From Aquibium sp. A9E412 (GTDB lineage Bacteria; Pseudomonadota; Alphaproteobacteria; Rhizobiales; Rhizobiaceae): 64,000 nucleotides of DNA. Positions 23,826 to 32,423 of this stretch are shown piece after piece; the stretch's first letter is position 1; each line of letters begins with the position of its first letter. The notes beneath the pieces are model-generated. The model was not told the origin of the DNA, did no database searches, and saw only the letters and a list, made by a program, of their open reading frames with translations. A program made the translations under genes and the position numbers. The stretch spans positions 45,675-109,674 of the forward strand of contig NZ_JAOAOP010000006.1 in the NCBI RefSeq assembly GCF_030398335.1, written 5' to 3'.

Positions 23826-24119
23826 TCAGCCGAACAGCGCCTCGCCCTGCTCGTCGACGAGCTGGCGGCCCTTGCGCAGCGCCTGGGCGGCCGCGTCGTC
23901 GATCGAGGGAAAGCGGTCGGCGCGCACGAAGCGATGCTCCCTGACGGCGCCGTCGACCTCCCTGGAGACGACGCCGCAGGTCTGGTACTGGCCGCCCTCG
24001 CTGTAGGGCGTGGCGCGGATGGTGAAGCCCTTGTGCTCGACGGCGTCGCCGACCTGCTGCGGTTCGCCGGTGCCCGACCCGCCCGCCGAGCCGCCGAAAA
24101 GGCGTTTCAGAAACGACAT
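23826..24119 (-). CDS. HlyU family protein
   Basis: A 97-residue protein of the HlyU (pfam10115) family. It begins MSFLKRLFGGS, followed by a Gly/Ser linker, and carries VEHKGFTIRATPYSEGGQYQTCGVVSRE and RADRFPSIDDAAAQALRKGRQLVDEQG, which are typical. The family name comes from a Vibrio haemolysin activator annotation that does not transfer; alphaproteobacterial members have no known role. The start at 24119 has AGGAG at the proper distance, whereas the ATG at 24125 is too close to it. Confidence 0.85.
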   Translation of the reverse strand: MSFLKRLFGGSAGGSGTGEPQQVGDAVEHKGFTIRATPYSEGGQYQTCGVVSREVDGAVREHRFVRADRFPSIDDAAAQALRKGRQLVDEQGEALFG

Positions 24120-24285
24120 GCGCATTCTCCTGTTCGCCCGACCCTAGCGCATCGCGGCGGCGAGGGGAATCGCGCCGCGCCGCATGACGGCGGCGCCGCG
24201 GTCGGCCTATGATGCGCCGCATCGCGCTGCGGCGCGGCCGGCTTGCCGCCCGCCGCGGACGCGGGCGGCGGACGGGACACGGGCC

Positions 24286-25290
24286 ATGGCAGAGCGCATC
24301 GCAATCCTCGGCGCCGGTGCCGTCGGCGGCTATCTCGGCGGGCTGTGGCGCCATGCCGGTGTCGACGCGGTGCTGATCGGCCGGCCGCGCGTGGCCGCGG
24401 CGGTGGCCGCGCAGGGCATGCGGCTGACGGGGCAGGCCGGCGGCGCGATCCTGCTGGCGCCGGAGCGGATCGCCGTCGCCACCGATGCGCGGGCGCTGGC
24501 CGACGCGACGCTGGTGGTGGTGGCGGTCAAGAGCGCGGCGACGGCGGAGGCGGCCGCGGCGATCGCCGCCCATGCGCCGGCCGCCGCCCCGGTGCTGACG
24601 CTGCAGAACGGCATCGCCAACCGCGACATCCTCGCCGCGCATCTGCCCGGCCGCGCGGTGCTGCGCGGCTCGGTGACCTTCAACGTCGCCCATGACGGCG
24701 CCCGCTGGCACAAGGCGACGGCCGGTGTCCTGGCCGTCGAGCGCCATCCCGCCACGCAGGCGCTCGCCGCGCGGCTGGCCGGCCGGCCGGGCTGCCCGGT
24801 GCTGCGCGACGACATGCTCGCCTTCGCTTGGGGCAAGCTGCTCCTCAACCTCAACAACGCCGTCAACGCGCTGTCGGGCAAGCCGCTTCGCGCCGAGCTC
24901 TCCGCGCGCGGCTACCGCCGGGTGCTGGCGGCGAGCATCGCGGAGGCGCTGGCCGTGCTGGAGGCCGCCGGCATCCGCCCGGCGAAGGTCGGGCCGCTGC
25001 CGCCCGGCCTGCTCGCGCCCTTCGTGCGGCTGCCCGACGCGCTGTTCAACACCGTCGGGCTCCGGCTGCAGAAGGTCGACCCGGCGGCGCGCTCCTCGAT
25101 GGCCGACGATTTCGCCGCCGGCCGTGCGAGCGAGATCGACCGGCTGAACGGCGAGATCGTCGCGCTGGCCGAACGGCACGGCCGCGACGCACCGGTGAAC
25201 CGGCGCATCGTGGCGCTGGTGCGCGCGGCCGAGGCCGGCGGCCGGCGCGCCTGGAGCGCGGCGGAGCTCGAACGGGCGGTGCTCGGCTAG
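24286..25290 (+). CDS. panE: 2-dehydropantoate 2-reductase family protein
   Basis: A 334-residue ketopantoate reductase (ApbA/PanE) family NADP-dependent enzyme. The N-terminal Rossmann motif is IAILGAGAVGGYLGGLW, the catalytic Lys and Asn are in WGKLLLNLNNAVNALSG (near residues 183-198) and the Ser/Asp contacts in ARSSMADDFAAGRASEIDRLNGEIV. True PanE makes pantoate for coenzyme A, but the family contains many paralogues of other specificity and no other pan gene is adjacent. The ATG at 24286 gives the standard N-terminus. A strong hairpin terminator follows. Confidence 0.8.
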   Translation: MAERIAILGAGAVGGYLGGLWRHAGVDAVLIGRPRVAAAVAAQGMRLTGQAGGAILLAPERIAVATDARALADATLVVVAVKSAATAEAAAAIAAHAPAAAPVLTLQNGIANRDILAAHLPGRAVLRGSVTFNVAHDGARWHKATAGVLAVERHPATQALAARLAGRPGCPVLRDDMLAFAWGKLLLNLNNAVNALSGKPLRAELSARGYRRVLAASIAEALAVLEAAGIRPAKVGPLPPGLLAPFVRLPDALFNTVGLRLQKVDPAARSSMADDFAAGRASEIDRLNGEIVALAERHGRDAPVNRRIVALVRAAEAGGRRAWSAAELERAVLG

Positions 25291-25374
25291 CGTTGCGATG
25301 CCGGCGGGCTCGACGCGCGGCCGCCGGGCCGCTGGGCCGCCGGGGCCGGCCGCATGCGGCGGAGCCGGGATGGG

Positions 25375-25410
25375 GGCCGGGCGGCGCGGCGAGCCGCCGC
25401 CCGGCCTCTT
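25375..25410 (+). terminator. Terminator downstream of the panE homologue
   Basis: A perfect 11-bp GC stem (GGCCGGGCGGC 25375-25385 / GCCGCCCGGCC 25396-25406) with a 10-nt loop is followed by TCTT. It ends just before the -35 element of the manganese-transport promoter and should insulate it. Confidence 0.65.
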
Positions 25411-25450
25411 GACGGCGGACTGTCCGGCACAATATAGCAAAGGCTACATT
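25409..25450 (+). promoter_or_regulatory. MntR-controlled promoter of the Sit-type manganese importer
   Basis: A -35 TTGACG (25409-25414) is followed 17-18 bp later by a -10 region in ATATAGC. Overlapping the -10 is AATATAGCAAAGGCTACATT (25431-25450), which matches the known enterobacterial MntR box (AACATAGCAAAGGCTATGTT) at 17 of 20 positions, including the core ATAGCAAAGGCTA. Binding of Mn-MntR here would block RNA polymerase, so the importer should be induced by manganese shortage. Confidence 0.9.
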
Positions 25451-25488
25451 CTATGATGCCGGCAACCAAATTCACGAAGGGCTATGAA

Positions 25489-26478
25489 ATGAACAGATGG
25501 CTTGCTCCGCTGGCGGTCTCGGCCTCGCTCGTCTTCACCGCCGCGCCGGCGGTCGCCGAGGACGACCCGCTCGACGTCGTGGCGACGGTCGGCATGATCG
25601 CCGACGTGGCGCGCAACGTCGGCGGCGCCTGCGTGTCGGTCACCGCGATCATGGGGCCGGGCGTCGATCCGCATCTCTACCAGGCGAGCGCCGGCGACGT
25701 GCGCAGCTTCCAGACCGCCGACCTGATCCTCTATTCGGGCTATTCGCTCGAGGGCCAGCTCGGCGCCGTGCTGGGCCGCTTTTCCGAGATGAAGCCGACC
25801 GTGGCGCTGGCGCCGTCCTCGATCGACCCCGGTCAGCTGATCACGGTGCAGGACATCTACGGCATCGACCCGCATCTGTGGATGGACGCCAGCCTGTGGG
25901 CCCGCATCGCGCCGACGATCGCCGCGGAGATCGGCAAGCTGCGGCCGGACTGCGCCGAGGCGGCGGCCGCGCGCGCCGAGGCCTACGGAGAACAGCTCGC
26001 CGCGCTCGATGCCTGGGCCGGCCAGGCGATCGCCACCATCCCCGAGGGCCAGCGCATCCTGGTCACCGCGCACGACGCGTTCAACTATTACGGCCGCGCC
26101 TACGGCATCGAGGTCGCCGGCATCCAGGGCATCAGCACCGAATCGGAGGCCGGCGTGGCCGACATCCGCGAGATGGCCGCGCTGGTCGCCGAGCGGCAGG
26201 TGCCGGCGGTGTTCATCGAGAGCACCATCAATCCGCGCACCATCCAGGCGGTGATCGACGCCGCGCGCGAGCGCGGCCACACGGTGACGATCGGCGGCGA
26301 GCTCTATTCCGACGCCATGGGCGCCGAGGGCACGGCCGGCGGCACCTATATCGGCATGATCTACGAGAACACCCGGGCGATCGTCGCCGCGCTCGGCGGC
26401 ACGCCGCCGGCGCTGCCGGCCGCGCTCGCCGACTGGGCCGAGACCTGGGACGTCGCGGCCGCCGGCACCGGCGAATGA
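25489..26478 (+). CDS. sitA: Manganese ABC transporter substrate-binding protein
   Basis: A 329-residue cluster A-I (SitA/TroA/PsaA) metal-binding protein. A signal peptide (MNRWLAPLAVSASLVFTAAPAVA) precedes the mature domain. Metal ligands of the family are visible: His in GVDPHLYQA, His in YGIDPHLWMD, Glu in STESEAGVADI and Asp in LYSDAMG. No His-rich loop, as would be typical of zinc ZnuA, is present. The MntR box on its promoter makes Mn(II) the likely main substrate. The ATG at 25489 follows GAAGGGCT; an upstream in-frame ATG at 25453 is adjacent to the operator and less likely. Confidence 0.92.
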   Translation: MNRWLAPLAVSASLVFTAAPAVAEDDPLDVVATVGMIADVARNVGGACVSVTAIMGPGVDPHLYQASAGDVRSFQTADLILYSGYSLEGQLGAVLGRFSEMKPTVALAPSSIDPGQLITVQDIYGIDPHLWMDASLWARIAPTIAAEIGKLRPDCAEAAAARAEAYGEQLAALDAWAGQAIATIPEGQRILVTAHDAFNYYGRAYGIEVAGIQGISTESEAGVADIREMAALVAERQVPAVFIESTINPRTIQAVIDAARERGHTVTIGGELYSDAMGAEGTAGGTYIGMIYENTRAIVAALGGTPPALPAALADWAETWDVAAAGTGE

Positions 26479-26510
26479 GCCGCGCCGCACGGCCGACGGG
26501 AGACGCCGCC

Positions 26511-27368
26511 ATGGATCAGCCGCTGCACGAGCCGGGCCTGGCGCTGCACGTCGAGGACCTGACCGTCGCCTATCAGGGCAAGCCGGTGCTGTGGGACATC
26601 GACCTCGACGTGCCGCCCGGCGTGATGGCGGCGATCGTCGGGCCGAACGGCGCCGGCAAGAGCACGCTCATCAAGGCCGTGCTCGGGCTGGTCAAGCCGG
26701 CGGCCGGCCACGTCACCCTGTTCGGCCGCCCCTACAAGCAGCAGCGCCGCCGCGTCGGCTACGTGCCGCAGCGCTCGACCGTCGACTGGGACTTTCCCAC
26801 CACCGCGCTCGACGTCGTCACCATGGGGCTCTACGGCCATCTCGGCTGGCTGCGCCGGCCCGGCCGGCGCGAGCGCGCCGAGGCGATGGAGGCGCTCGCC
26901 ATGGTCGGCATGCAGGACTTCGCCGGCCGCCAGATCAGCCAGCTCTCCGGCGGCCAGCAGCAGCGCGTCTTCCTCGCCCGCGCATTGGTGCAGCAGGCCG
27001 ACGTCTACTTTCTCGACGAGCCGATGGCCGGCGTCGACGCCACCACCGAGCGCGCCATCGTCGCCATCCTGCGGCGCCTGCGCGACCAGGGCAAGACGCT
27101 GATCGTGGTGCATCACGACCTGCAGACCGTGCGCAGCTATTTCGACTGGCTGGTGCTTTTGAACGTGCGGGTGGTGGCGCAGGGCACGGTGGGCGACGTC
27201 TACACGGCGAAGAACCTGCGCCAGGCCTATGGCGGGCAGATCGCGCTGCTCGAGCGCGAGGCCTTCCTGGCCGACGAGGGCGGCGGCGCGGGCGCGGCCG
27301 CCGAGGACAAGGACGGCGACGGGCAGGGCCGCGGCGCCGCCGTGCTGCCGCTCGACGGGCGGCGCTGA
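26511..27368 (+). CDS. sitB: Manganese ABC transporter ATP-binding protein
   Basis: A 285-residue ATPase of the metal-ABC (SitB/MntB-type) group: Walker A GPNGAGKST, Q-loop YVPQRSTVDWDFPTT, signature LSGGQQQR, Walker B VYFLDEP and the H-loop VVHHD. The W-D-F-P-x-T stretch after the Q-loop is characteristic of manganese/iron importers. A low-complexity Gly/Ala/Asp tail of about 30 residues is unusual. The start at 26511 has GGGAGA upstream; an ATG overlapping the sitA stop (26475) is an alternative. Confidence 0.93.
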   Translation: MDQPLHEPGLALHVEDLTVAYQGKPVLWDIDLDVPPGVMAAIVGPNGAGKSTLIKAVLGLVKPAAGHVTLFGRPYKQQRRRVGYVPQRSTVDWDFPTTALDVVTMGLYGHLGWLRRPGRRERAEAMEALAMVGMQDFAGRQISQLSGGQQQRVFLARALVQQADVYFLDEPMAGVDATTERAIVAILRRLRDQGKTLIVVHHDLQTVRSYFDWLVLLNVRVVAQGTVGDVYTAKNLRQAYGGQIALLEREAFLADEGGGAGAAAEDKDGDGQGRGAAVLPLDGRR

Positions 27369-27370
27369 CG

Positions 27371-28501
27371 ATGCTCGCCTTTCTCGGCGACTACACCATC
27401 CAGAACGTCGCCATCGGCGCCGCGCTGCTCGGCATCATCAGCGGCGTGCTCGGCTGCTTCGCCGTGCTGCGCAAGCAGAGCCTGCTCGGCGACACGCTTT
27501 CGCACGCCGCGCTGCCGGGGGTCTGTCTCGGCTTCATCGTCGCCGGGGCGCGCGATCTCGGCGCCATCCTGACCGGCGCGCTGGCCACCGGCGCGCTCGC
27601 CGCGCTGGTCGTGCTGGCGCTGACCCGCAACAGCCGGCTGAAGACCGATGCCGCGCTCGGCATCGCGCTCAGCCTGTTCTTCGCCGTCGGCATCGTGCTC
27701 CTGACCTACATCCAGCGGCTCGGCAACGCCGCGCAGGGCGGCCTCGATTCCTTCCTGTTCGGCCAGGCGGCGGCGATCCTGCGCGGCGACCTTTGGGTGA
27801 TGGGCGGCATCACGCTGGTCGCCGTGGCGCTGGTCGCCGCGCTGTGGAAGGAGCTCAAGCTGGTCACCTTCGATCCCGTCTTCGCCGCCTCGCTCGGCCT
27901 GCCGGTGCTGGCGCTCGAGGTGGTGCTGACGGTGATGATCGCGCTTGCCGTCGTCGTCGGCCTGCAGATGGTCGGCGTGGTGCTGATGGCGGCGATGGTG
28001 ATCGCGCCGGCGGTCGCCGCGCGGCAGTGGACCGGCCGGCTGGAGAGCATGGTCGTGCTGTCGGCGCTGATCGGCATGGCGGCCGGCGTGTTCGGCGCGC
28101 TGGTCAGCGCGCTCAACCGCGGGCTCGCCACCGGACCGCTGATCGTGCTGGCGGTGTCGGCGCTGGTGCTGGTGTCGCTGCTCGTCGCGCCCGGCCGCGG
28201 CCTGCTGTGGGAGGCGGTGCGCCACCGCCGCGCGGCGCGCAACCTGAAGAGCCAGCAGGTGCTGACGACGCTCTACCGGCTGGCCGCCCACCACGGCGCG
28301 GCCGGCTACCGCTCCGAGCAGGGCTCGCTCGACACCTATCACGGGCTGCACACGCGCCGCGCGCTCGCCCGGCTGGCCGCGCGCGGGCTGGTGGCGCCGG
28401 TGCGCCACATGCCGCAGGAGGCGGTGCACTGGCGGCTGACGCCGGCCGGCGTGGCCGAGGCCGAGCGCGTGCTCGGCCGGCTCGACGAGGAGCGCGCGTG
28501 A
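27371..28501 (+). CDS. sitC: Manganese ABC transporter permease with C-terminal winged-helix-like tail
   Basis: A 376-residue ABC-3 family permease. Residues 1-285 carry about eight transmembrane helices with the family stretches VLRKQSLLGDTLSHAALPG and GLQMVGVVLMAAMVIAPAVAARQW. Typical permeases end near 285; here about 90 extra residues follow (from LKSQQVLTTLYRLAA), predicted as helical and ending HWRLTPAGVAEAERVLGRLDEE, which looks like the wing and final helix of a DtxR/MarR-like winged helix. The ATG is 2 nt after sitB. Confidence 0.93.
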   Translation: MLAFLGDYTIQNVAIGAALLGIISGVLGCFAVLRKQSLLGDTLSHAALPGVCLGFIVAGARDLGAILTGALATGALAALVVLALTRNSRLKTDAALGIALSLFFAVGIVLLTYIQRLGNAAQGGLDSFLFGQAAAILRGDLWVMGGITLVAVALVAALWKELKLVTFDPVFAASLGLPVLALEVVLTVMIALAVVVGLQMVGVVLMAAMVIAPAVAARQWTGRLESMVVLSALIGMAAGVFGALVSALNRGLATGPLIVLAVSALVLVSLLVAPGRGLLWEAVRHRRAARNLKSQQVLTTLYRLAAHHGAAGYRSEQGSLDTYHGLHTRRALARLAARGLVAPVRHMPQEAVHWRLTPAGVAEAERVLGRLDEERA

Positions 28502-29658
28502 TGCTCGAGGCGCTGTTTTCCAACGTGCCGCTGATGATCGTGACGACCGGCGCGCTGGTCGGCATCGCCGCCTCGCTGGTCGGCACCTTCCTGGTGCTGC
28601 GCACCCAGTCGATGCTGTCCGACGCGATCAGCCACTCGATCGTCTTCGGCATCGTCGTGGTGTGGCTCGTCACCCGCCAGCAGAGCGGCCCGGTGCAGAT
28701 CGTCGGCGCGGCGCTGACCGGCGTGCTCACCGTCTTCCTCACCGAGCTTCTGGCCGGCACGCGGCGGGTCAAGGCCGACGCGGCGATCGGCCTGGTCTTC
28801 CCGGTGCTGTTCTCGATCGGCGTGCTGCTGCTCAACCTCTATGCCCGCGACGTGCACATCGACGCGCATATGGTGCTGCTCGGCGAGATCGGCTTCGTGT
28901 GGCTCGACACCGTCACGCTCGGCGGCCTGGCAGTGCCGCAGTCGCTCGTCTGGATGGGGGCGATGACGCTGGTCAACCTGGCCTTCGTGGTGCTGTTCTA
29001 CAAGGAGCTGAAGCTCGCCACCTTCGACGCCGCGCTCGCCACCGCGCTCGGCTTCGCGCCGGTGGCGCTGTTCTACGGCCTGCTGCTTCTGACCAGCGCC
29101 ACCGCGGTGGCCGCCTTCGACGCGGTCGGCGCGGTGCTGTTCATCGCCTTCGTCATCGTGCCGCCGTCGGCGGCCTATCTGCTGACCGACCGGCTGTGGC
29201 TGATGATCGTCTACGCCGCGCTGATCGCCACCGCGTCGAGCGCCGCCGGCTATTTTCTCGCCGTGCTCCTCGACGTGTCGATCGGCGGCATGATGGCGGT
29301 GATGACCGGCGTCTTCCTGGCGCTCGCCTTCCTGTTCGGGCCGCGCTACGGGCTGATCGCCCAGCGCATGCGGCGGCGCGGCCAGGCGCTCGCCAACGAA
29401 TGCCGCACGCTCGCCGTGCATCTCTACAACCACGAGGGCGGCGACGAGCAGGACGAGGAGAACGTCGCGCGGGCGCTCGGCGAGCATCTGCGCTGGGACG
29501 CCGCGCGGGCGCGCCGCGTGCTGGTGCGCAGCCTCGACCGCGGCCACATCGTGCGCGACGGCGAGCTGCTGCGGCTGACGCCGAAGGGCCGCGCGGTGGC
29601 GCGCGAGATCCTCGAGCCGTGGCGCCTGGAAGGCGGCGAGAGCGCCGCGCGGAGCTGA
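28501..29658 (+). CDS. sitD: Second manganese ABC transporter permease with C-terminal winged-helix-like tail
   Basis: A 385-residue ABC-3 permease, paralogous to the preceding one (FLVLRTQSMLSDAISHSIVFG, then AFDAVGAVLFIAFVIVPPSAAYLLTD). It also continues for about 90 residues past the last helix, with CRTLAVHLYNHEGG, a charged helical region and LLRLTPKGRAVAREILEPW, again resembling a winged helix. Its ATG overlaps the sitC stop by one base (TGATG), implying translational coupling. Pairs with sitC to form the membrane channel. Confidence 0.93.
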   Translation: MLEALFSNVPLMIVTTGALVGIAASLVGTFLVLRTQSMLSDAISHSIVFGIVVVWLVTRQQSGPVQIVGAALTGVLTVFLTELLAGTRRVKADAAIGLVFPVLFSIGVLLLNLYARDVHIDAHMVLLGEIGFVWLDTVTLGGLAVPQSLVWMGAMTLVNLAFVVLFYKELKLATFDAALATALGFAPVALFYGLLLLTSATAVAAFDAVGAVLFIAFVIVPPSAAYLLTDRLWLMIVYAALIATASSAAGYFLAVLLDVSIGGMMAVMTGVFLALAFLFGPRYGLIAQRMRRRGQALANECRTLAVHLYNHEGGDEQDEENVARALGEHLRWDAARARRVLVRSLDRGHIVRDGELLRLTPKGRAVAREILEPWRLEGGESAARS

Positions 29659-29820
29659 GCGCGGCGCCGGCCGGCCGCGCTGCCGGCGGCGCCAAGTGCT
29701 TGCAACTCAAGCGGGAATTGCGGCCGGCCAGGGCCGCTCCCGGGCCGGCGCTCGCTTGACAGCGCCGGTCGCCGCCGCCTTAATCCGGCCCGCACGCCCG
29801 TAAACCGAGTTCGCGTATCG

Positions 29821-31251
29821 ATGCCGGCTGGTCCTTCTCATCCGCCCTATCTGACGACCGCCGGCACCTATGTCGTGGACTGCGGCTGGCTGCTGCACGA
29901 GGACCGGGCCGGCCCCGAGCTGTCGCGCGACATGAGCATGATCGTGCGCAACGGGCGCATCGAGGCGATCCGTCCGCACGATTCGACGCTCGCCCTGCCG
30001 CGGCTCGACGCGCGCGCCCATCTCGTGCTGCCCGGCCTGATCAGCGGCCACACCCACGTCATCGCCGGGCTGCCGACGCGCGGCGTGATCGAGAAGGGGC
30101 GGCCCTACATGCGCCCGCTCGAGCTGCTCGGCGGCCTCGACGCCGACGACCTCGACACGCTGACGGCGGCCAACCTCGCCGAGATGGTGCGCTCGGGCTG
30201 CACTGCGCAGCTCGAGATGTCGCTGACGCTCGACCAGGCGCGCGCCTATGTGCGGGTGGCGCGGCGCTGGGGGGTGCGCGGCTTTCCCGCCGTCATGGTG
30301 CCGGGCAGCGAGCGGCTGGCGGCGATCTGGTTCCGCGCGAACGACCGGGTGCTGATCGACGCCATTCCCGAGATCGTCGCCGGCATCGAGGCCGGCCGCG
30401 ACTTCGCCCGCGAGACGGGCAGCGATGCGCTGATGCGGCCGATGATGGCCGCGCACGCGACCGACACCCAGACGCCGGAGACGCTCGAGGCGCTGCGCGC
30501 GGCGGTCGCCGAGATCGGCGGCGGCCTGCACATCCACATCGCCCAGCGCGTCACCGAGCGCGAGGCGGTGGAGCGGCTGTGGGGCCGCTCGCCGGTGCGC
30601 TTTCTGGAGGAGCACGGGCTGTTCGGCCACGGCCCGGTGTTCGGCGCGCACATGACGGCCGTCGACTGGGCGGCCGATGCCGACCTGCTGCGCGCGCGCG
30701 GCGTCACCTATGTGCACTGCCCGTCGGCCGGCGGGGCGGGCGTCAGCACGCAGCCCTATCCCGAGGCGCTGTTTGCCGGCGTGCCGGCCGGCATCGGCCT
30801 CGACACCCATTCCAACGACATGCTGGAAAACCTCAAGCTCGCCGTCATCAAGGGCCGCGTGCGCGCGGCGGCCAGGCAGGCGGCGGGCCATGCCGCGGTG
30901 CGCGCGCCCACCGCAGACGACGCCGTGGCCTCGGCCACCCGGGTGCTGGCCGACGGGCTCGGCCGGCCCGATCTCGGCCGGCTGTCGGTCGGCGCCTGCG
31001 CCGACTTCGCCGCCGTCGACGTCAGCGGCCCGCTGGTCGGCAGCGGCGCGCTGCCGCCCGAGCCGCTCAACAACCTGCTTTACGCCAACGGGACGGCGGT
31101 GCGCCACGTCGTGATCGACGGCCGCTTCAAGCTGCTCGACGGCCGCTTCCTGCCCGAGGACGAGGACCGGCTGCGCGCCCGCGCCGGCCGCGTGATGGAG
31201 CGCATCTGGGAGCGTCTCGAGGCCGAACGGTGGTTCGACGCGCACGCGTGA
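29821..31251 (+). CDS. Amidohydrolase superfamily metal-dependent hydrolase
   Basis: A 476-residue TIM-barrel amidohydrolase of the group including imidazolonepropionase-, SsnA- and AtzA/TrzN-like enzymes. The first metal motif is GLISGHTHVIAG (H-x-H, near residue 77), His residues follow in GLHIHIAQR and AHMTAVDW, and the metal Asp lies in GIGLDTHSNDM. The C-terminal strand returns as ADFAAVDVSGPL, as usual. The likely reaction is hydrolysis or deamination of a small amide or amine; substrate not identifiable. It precedes the TRAP transporter genes by 175 bp on the same strand, suggesting a shared catabolic purpose. Confidence 0.88.
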   Translation: MPAGPSHPPYLTTAGTYVVDCGWLLHEDRAGPELSRDMSMIVRNGRIEAIRPHDSTLALPRLDARAHLVLPGLISGHTHVIAGLPTRGVIEKGRPYMRPLELLGGLDADDLDTLTAANLAEMVRSGCTAQLEMSLTLDQARAYVRVARRWGVRGFPAVMVPGSERLAAIWFRANDRVLIDAIPEIVAGIEAGRDFARETGSDALMRPMMAAHATDTQTPETLEALRAAVAEIGGGLHIHIAQRVTEREAVERLWGRSPVRFLEEHGLFGHGPVFGAHMTAVDWAADADLLRARGVTYVHCPSAGGAGVSTQPYPEALFAGVPAGIGLDTHSNDMLENLKLAVIKGRVRAAARQAAGHAAVRAPTADDAVASATRVLADGLGRPDLGRLSVGACADFAAVDVSGPLVGSGALPPEPLNNLLYANGTAVRHVVIDGRFKLLDGRFLPEDEDRLRARAGRVMERIWERLEAERWFDAHA

Positions 31252-31295
31252 GGCCGGCGCGCCGGCCGGTCGGCGGCGCGACGGTTCGCTTTACA

Positions 31296-31309
31296 AAAGT
31301 CCGGACAAA
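31296..31309. promoter_or_regulatory. Operator-like site 1 upstream of the TRAP operon
   Basis: AAAGTCCGGACAAA, centred on the perfect palindrome GTCCGGAC, is repeated identically 83 bp downstream. The inverted form TTGTCCGGACTTT resembles operators of FCD-type GntR repressors that often control TRAP transport genes. Confidence 0.6.
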
Positions 31310-31378
31310 TAATAAACTCATGGCCAATGAGACGGAGGTCGCACGAACCTCCGACCGTTGGGGAACCGGGTTTCTCGC

Positions 31379-31392
31379 AAAGTCCGGACAAA
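31379..31392. promoter_or_regulatory. Operator-like site 2 upstream of the TRAP operon
   Basis: The second identical AAAGTCCGGACAAA, 34 bp before the dctP start. Spacing of 83 bp (about eight helical turns) would place the two sites on the same DNA face, compatible with looping around the promoter between them. Confidence 0.6.
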
Positions 31393-31426
31393 AATAGATC
31401 TAACGAACAATGGGAAGGACCGATCC

Positions 31427-32419
31427 ATGATGCGCCGCAGCAGTCTTCTGGCCGTCTCCGTCATTCTCGGCACCGCGCTCGCGGTGCTCCCGGCGGCGGC
31501 GAAGGAAACGATCCGCATGGGCCACCATCACGCCGTCGGCGGCATGATCGACCAGACGGCCAACAAGTTCGCCGAGCTGGTCGCCGAGAAGACCGGCGGC
31601 GAGGTCGAGGTGCAGATCATTCCCGGCGCGCAGCTCGGCCAGGAGCGCGAGCTGTTCGACCTGCTCAACAATGGCGGCGTCGACGCCACCATCACCTCGC
31701 TCGGCCACATGGACTCCTACTACGGTCCGATCACCGTGACGTCGTATCCCTTCGCCTTCCGCTCCTGGGAGCACGCGCGCAACGCGCTGCGCGGCGAGTT
31801 CGGCGAGCGCATCCGGCAGGGCGTGATGGAGAACTCCAACGCGCAGATCGTCGGCTGGCTCGAGGTCGGCTTCCGCGACCTGATCTTCCGCGGCGAGCCG
31901 ATCACCCGGCTCGAGGACATGCAGGGCGTCAACATGCGCTCGGCCGAATCGCACACCTGGATCCGCATGTACGAGCTGATGGGCGCCAAGCCGACGCCGA
32001 TCACCTGGGGCGAGATCTACCTGTCGCTGCAGACCGGCGTCGTGGAAGGGCTCGATTCGCCGGCCTTCGCCGCGCTCGACATGAAGTTCAACGAGGTGAC
32101 GGAGTCGCTGGTCAAGACCAACCAGATGTTCGCCGCCATGGGCATCGTGATGAACAAGAACACGATGGCCGGCCTGTCGGAGGCGCACCAGACGGCGATC
32201 GCCGAGGCCGGCGACGAGGCCGGCATCTGGGTCAACACCACCATTCTGGAGCCCAACGCCGCGGCGGCCTACGACAAGATGGAAGAGCTCGGCATGGCCG
32301 TGGTGGACCCGGAAGACCCGGCCGAGTGGCAGGCGGCGATGAAGCCGCTGTGGAGCGAGCTGTCGGAGATGCATCCGGGCTCCGACGCGCTTCTCGAAAT
32401 CCTGCTCGCCACCGAGTAG
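31427..32419 (+). CDS. dctP: TRAP transporter substrate-binding protein (DctP family)
   Basis: A 330-residue periplasmic solute receptor of a tripartite ATP-independent transporter. A signal peptide (MMRRSSLLAVSVILGTALAVLPAAA) precedes the mature protein beginning KETIRMGHHHAVGG. The family's carboxylate-clamping Arg sits in MQGVNMRSAESH and the conserved TPITWGEIYLSLQTGVVEG motif is present, so an organic acid or acid-derived ligand is expected. The ATG at 31427 follows GGGAAGGAC. First gene of dctPQM, directly downstream of the two GTCCGGAC sites. Confidence 0.93.
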   Translation: MMRRSSLLAVSVILGTALAVLPAAAKETIRMGHHHAVGGMIDQTANKFAELVAEKTGGEVEVQIIPGAQLGQERELFDLLNNGGVDATITSLGHMDSYYGPITVTSYPFAFRSWEHARNALRGEFGERIRQGVMENSNAQIVGWLEVGFRDLIFRGEPITRLEDMQGVNMRSAESHTWIRMYELMGAKPTPITWGEIYLSLQTGVVEGLDSPAFAALDMKFNEVTESLVKTNQMFAAMGIVMNKNTMAGLSEAHQTAIAEAGDEAGIWVNTTILEPNAAAAYDKMEELGMAVVDPEDPAEWQAAMKPLWSELSEMHPGSDALLEILLATE

Positions 32420-32423
32420 GCCC

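Noticed and set aside
23461..25440. A 659-codon minus-strand frame across FKBP, HlyU and panE genes
   Set aside because: No recognisable domain; overlaps three supported genes.
31252..31267. Perfect 16-bp palindrome GGCCGGCGCGCCGGCC after the amidohydrolase gene
   Set aside because: No loop and no T-run, and such GC palindromes arise easily here; not called a terminator.
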